A stretch of DNA of 34,414 nt, from the NCBI GenBank assembly GCA_903873905.1, contig CAIQQJ010000052.1, positions 1 to 34,414 of the forward strand, written 5' to 3'. This document shows, one piece after another, positions 32,115 to 34,414 of the stretch. A program made the translations under genes and the position numbers. The first letter of the stretch is position 1, and every line of letters starts with the position of its first letter. A model generated the notes under the pieces. It had not been told where the DNA came from, ran no database searches, and was given only the letters and a program-made list of their open reading frames with translations. Source of the DNA: an uncultured Flavobacteriales bacterium. Lineage in GTDB: Bacteria; Bacteroidota; Bacteroidia; Palsa-965.

Positions 32115-33461
32115 ATGAATACAACCCTAAAAATTCTTTTGCTTGAAGAAGATTCCAATAATGCCTCATTGATCAATGATGAGCTCGAAAAAGCAAATAT
32201 GAAATACGCATTAAATGTGTTGGAATCCAATGAGAATTTCTTAAATGAAATTCAAAATTTCAATCCCGACTTGATTATTTCTGATTTTTCTTCTATCAAT
32301 TTTTCATCTATGACGGAAAGAAAAAACTCATTTCAGGTTATGAAAGAAAACAACCATAAGGTTCCATTTATCCTTATTGCAACCGATGTGACATTGGAAT
32401 TTGCTATCGAGTGCAACAAGGCTGGTGCGGATAATTATATCTTAAAAGACAATCTAGATAAACTCCCTTCTATTATAGAAACATTATTCGATAGGAAAGA
32501 TGAACATGCAGACAGATCCCTTGTTGAGATGATACATAATAAACTAGTGAATGCTTATATCGAAATGGAGGAAAGGAACAAGGAAATAATGGATAATATC
32601 ATTTATGCAAGACACATTCAAGAAGCAATGTTACCTAATATAGAAATTCTAAGGAGACAATTTCCAGAATCATTTATTCTTTACCGTCCGAAAGATATTG
32701 TTAGCGGAGATTTTTATTGGTTTGAGGAATACCAATCTTCATTTGTAATTGTTGCGGCAGACTGCACAGGTCATGGTGTTTCGGGCGCATTGATTTCCAT
32801 GATGGGGCATTGTTTATTAAATACCATTGTTGCAGTAAGAGGCATAACTCGGCCTGCTGACATTATAAGGAGATTGAATAATGGCATTCGGCACTTTTTA
32901 AAACAAGACATGAACCAGAATTACAGTGGCGATGGAATGGATATTGCTGTGTGCACTATTGACAGGAAAAACGATTCACTTCAATTTGCCGGTGCTAACC
33001 GCTCGTTGTATTATATAGCAAATAATGATCTTGAATTGATAAGAGGAAACAAGTTTGGAATTGGAGGAAGACCTGATGACAGCATTATGGAATATACCAA
33101 CCACGAAATGTCTTACGTTCCAAATGGAATTATCTATCTTTCAACTGACGGTTTCGCTGATCAATTGGGTGGCGATCTTGATAAGCGACTTTCAACAAAA
33201 AGATTGCTCAATTGGCTTGGGTCATTATACCGAATGGATGCCGATAGTCAGTTGAATATTTTGAACGAATGGTTTGATGCCTGGAAAGGAGAAAATGAAC
33301 AGACCGATGATGTTTTGATGATTGGTTTACGATTGACCAATGATGAAACGAGAGATGTGAATTATGATGAAGAATTCAGTTTTGTATCTGCAGGTCGTAT
33401 ATCGGTCAAGTTGAAAAACAATCCTGCTTCAATTTATTTCCCGATGAAAAATGCAAATTGA
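32115..33461 (+). CDS. Receiver domain - SpoIIE-type (PP2C) serine phosphatase
   Basis: A 448-residue signalling protein. Residues 4-125 form a response-regulator receiver: acidic pocket in LLLEEDSNN, phospho-acceptor Asp57 in LIISDFSSINF, conserved Thr in ILIATD, and Lys in AGADNYILKDN. A short coiled linker (MEERNKEIMDNIIYARHIQEAMLP) leads to the SpoIIE/PP2C phosphatase domain (about 180-420), with metal-binding motifs RPKDIVSGDFYWF, AADCTGHGVSGALISMMG, YLSTDGFADQ and TDDVLMIGL. Phosphorylation of the receiver is expected to control dephosphorylation of a Ser/Thr target such as an anti-sigma-factor antagonist. No such target or histidine kinase is in the window. A second receiver gene converges on it 55 bases downstream. 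Confidence 0.92.
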   Translation: MNTTLKILLLEEDSNNASLINDELEKANMKYALNVLESNENFLNEIQNFNPDLIISDFSSINFSSMTERKNSFQVMKENNHKVPFILIATDVTLEFAIECNKAGADNYILKDNLDKLPSIIETLFDRKDEHADRSLVEMIHNKLVNAYIEMEERNKEIMDNIIYARHIQEAMLPNIEILRRQFPESFILYRPKDIVSGDFYWFEEYQSSFVIVAADCTGHGVSGALISMMGHCLLNTIVAVRGITRPADIIRRLNNGIRHFLKQDMNQNYSGDGMDIAVCTIDRKNDSLQFAGANRSLYYIANNDLELIRGNKFGIGGRPDDSIMEYTNHEMSYVPNGIIYLSTDGFADQLGGDLDKRLSTKRLLNWLGSLYRMDADSQLNILNEWFDAWKGENEQTDDVLMIGLRLTNDETRDVNYDEEFSFVSAGRISVKLKNNPASIYFPMKNAN

Positions 33462-33516
33462 TTGGCAAAACACTTTTATAAATTAAATTGAATTGAAAAT
33501 AGTATAAAAATTTACG

Positions 33517-34414
33517 TCAATCTTTTATCCTTTCAAGTTTCTTGAAATCAAGAATTCTAATTACTGCATTTTCACTTTCTATCAAACCTTCGTCACGGAA
33601 GTCTGCCAGATTTCGACTTATGGATTCTGGTGAAATGCCCGCGATGGCGGAAAGATTTTCACGATTTACATGTAGACTTTTTTCCATTTTCCCTCCTACC
33701 TGATAGGGCCGAAAAAGAAAAAGAAGTGTATCCGCCACTTTTTTCCTTGCTGAATTGTATGCAAGCTTTAATAATTTTTCCTCCGTTTCAATAATTTGGC
33801 TTGAAATGTATCGGATGAACTTGAGGGAGAATTCACGGTTGGAAGTTAAGAGCGAATAAAAATCTTGTTTTGGGACAAGAATAATTTCCGAATTCTCAAT
33901 GGCAGTTGCAGATTGTTTTTGAAGGCCATTATTATCCAAAACGGCAGCATATCCAAAAAATTCTCCTTGCTGATGAATACTTAATATATATTCTTTCCCA
34001 GATTCATTTGTTTTGAAAATCTTTATTTTCCCAGATTTAAGAAAATAGATGTTACTCGCTGTATCACCTTCGGAATAGATTGGATATTTGTTCTTGATTT
34101 GTTTTACCGTGCGTTGAAGTGCAAGGGAGGCAATTTCATTTAACGACAGCACATCATTCATGAATTCACTTAGACCTTGTTCTTTTTCCTCTATTTTACT
34201 TTTTGACAGTGCCCTTTTCCTTAGCTTATTTTCTGCAATTCGTAATAAGTCATCTCCTTCAAATGGTTTTGTGAGAAAATCATCGGCACCTAGGTCCATA
34301 GCTTTCCTGAAAACATCACGCTGCGAAATGGCTGTAAAAAAAACAAAGGGAATTTCGCTAAGCTCCGGAATGTTTTTCATTGCCCTTAAAACACCATAGC
34401 CATCAAGTTCTGGC
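33517..34414 (-). CDS. Receiver - CRP/FNR-type transcription regulator, N-terminus beyond the window
   Basis: A partial gene; its 5' end lies past the right edge. The Met at 34380 is internal: the frame stays open to the edge and reads PELDGYGVLRAM, the standard stretch just after the phospho-acceptor Asp of a receiver, followed by IPFVFFTA and GADDFLTKPF. So about the first 55 residues are missing. After a linker helix comes a cyclic-nucleotide-binding-like domain (YPIYSEGDTASNIYFLKSGK, GEFFGYAAVLDNN) and a C-terminal winged helix (NRENLSAIAGISPESISRNL). It is probably a phosphorylation-controlled DNA-binding regulator. It converges on the receiver-phosphatase gene. Confidence 0.88.
   Translation of the reverse strand, partial: PELDGYGVLRAMKNIPELSEIPFVFFTAISQRDVFRKAMDLGADDFLTKPFEGDDLLRIAENKLRKRALSKSKIEEKEQGLSEFMNDVLSLNEIASLALQRTVKQIKNKYPIYSEGDTASNIYFLKSGKIKIFKTNESGKEYILSIHQQGEFFGYAAVLDNNGLQKQSATAIENSEIILVPKQDFYSLLTSNREFSLKFIRYISSQIIETEEKLLKLAYNSARKKVADTLLFLFRPYQVGGKMEKSLHVNRENLSAIAGISPESISRNLADFRDEGLIESENAVIRILDFKKLERIKD

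Overview
The window is an AT-rich chromosomal segment from a member of the Bacteroidota. The evidence is the gene content: a PorP/SprF-family protein, both type A and type B type IX secretion (T9SS) sorting domains, DUF4294, a TPR/PD40 envelope protein, Bacteroidota-style SPOR domains, and OmpA proteins with a jelly-roll-like front end. Many genes are also preceded by the phylum's TAnnTTTG -7 promoter box, often with TTG about 20 bases upstream. I cannot name a genus. I see no tRNA, rRNA, CRISPR array, transposase or phage gene.

Layout. (1) 1-7607 holds housekeeping and envelope genes in mixed orientation: a di-haem cytochrome c peroxidase lipoprotein, Sua5, an OmpA-like protein, biotin carboxylase AccC, a DUF4294 protein, an NlpC/P60 hydrolase and a TPMT-like methyltransferase. 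Their intergenic gaps carry four different low-complexity inverted-repeat elements. (2) 7608-13667 looks like one operon: prmA, a 1519-residue secreted protein of unknown function, and plsY, with very short gaps and a TAATG overlap. (3) 13898-20240 is the most unusual locus. Two overlapping reading frames read as one protein of about 2,113 residues, split by a single extra G in a G5 run at 15358-15362. Its domain order is signal peptide, TPR, PD40 propeller, carboxypeptidase-regulatory-like domain, long helical regions separated by TQTTG pentapeptide arrays, and three SPOR domains. The front half matches the layout of the T9SS protein PorE, but the OmpA peptidoglycan anchor appears to be replaced by a giant spacer and SPOR domains. 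(4) 20276-22331: clpS, a small zinc-ribbon protein and an SLT-type lytic transglycosylase. (5) 22436-28792 is a T9SS cargo region: a lamin-tail/CotH protein with a type B sorting domain, its PorP/SprF partner, a 37-residue membrane peptide, and a DUF2341 adhesin-like protein with seven tandem modules and a type A sorting domain. (6) 28958-34414: a small heat-shock protein, two tandem paralogues (regulatory-like domain plus SPOR), a receiver-SpoIIE phosphatase, and, converging on it, a receiver-CRP/FNR regulator cut by the right edge.

Common theme (inference): much of the window concerns the cell envelope, namely T9SS export, peptidoglycan binding (OmpA, five SPOR domains) and peptidoglycan hydrolysis (NlpC/P60, SLT). 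The best leads are the split giant PorE/SPOR protein, its two short SPOR relatives at 29787-32055, the structured intergenic repeats, and the uncharacterised 1519-residue protein coupled to plsY.
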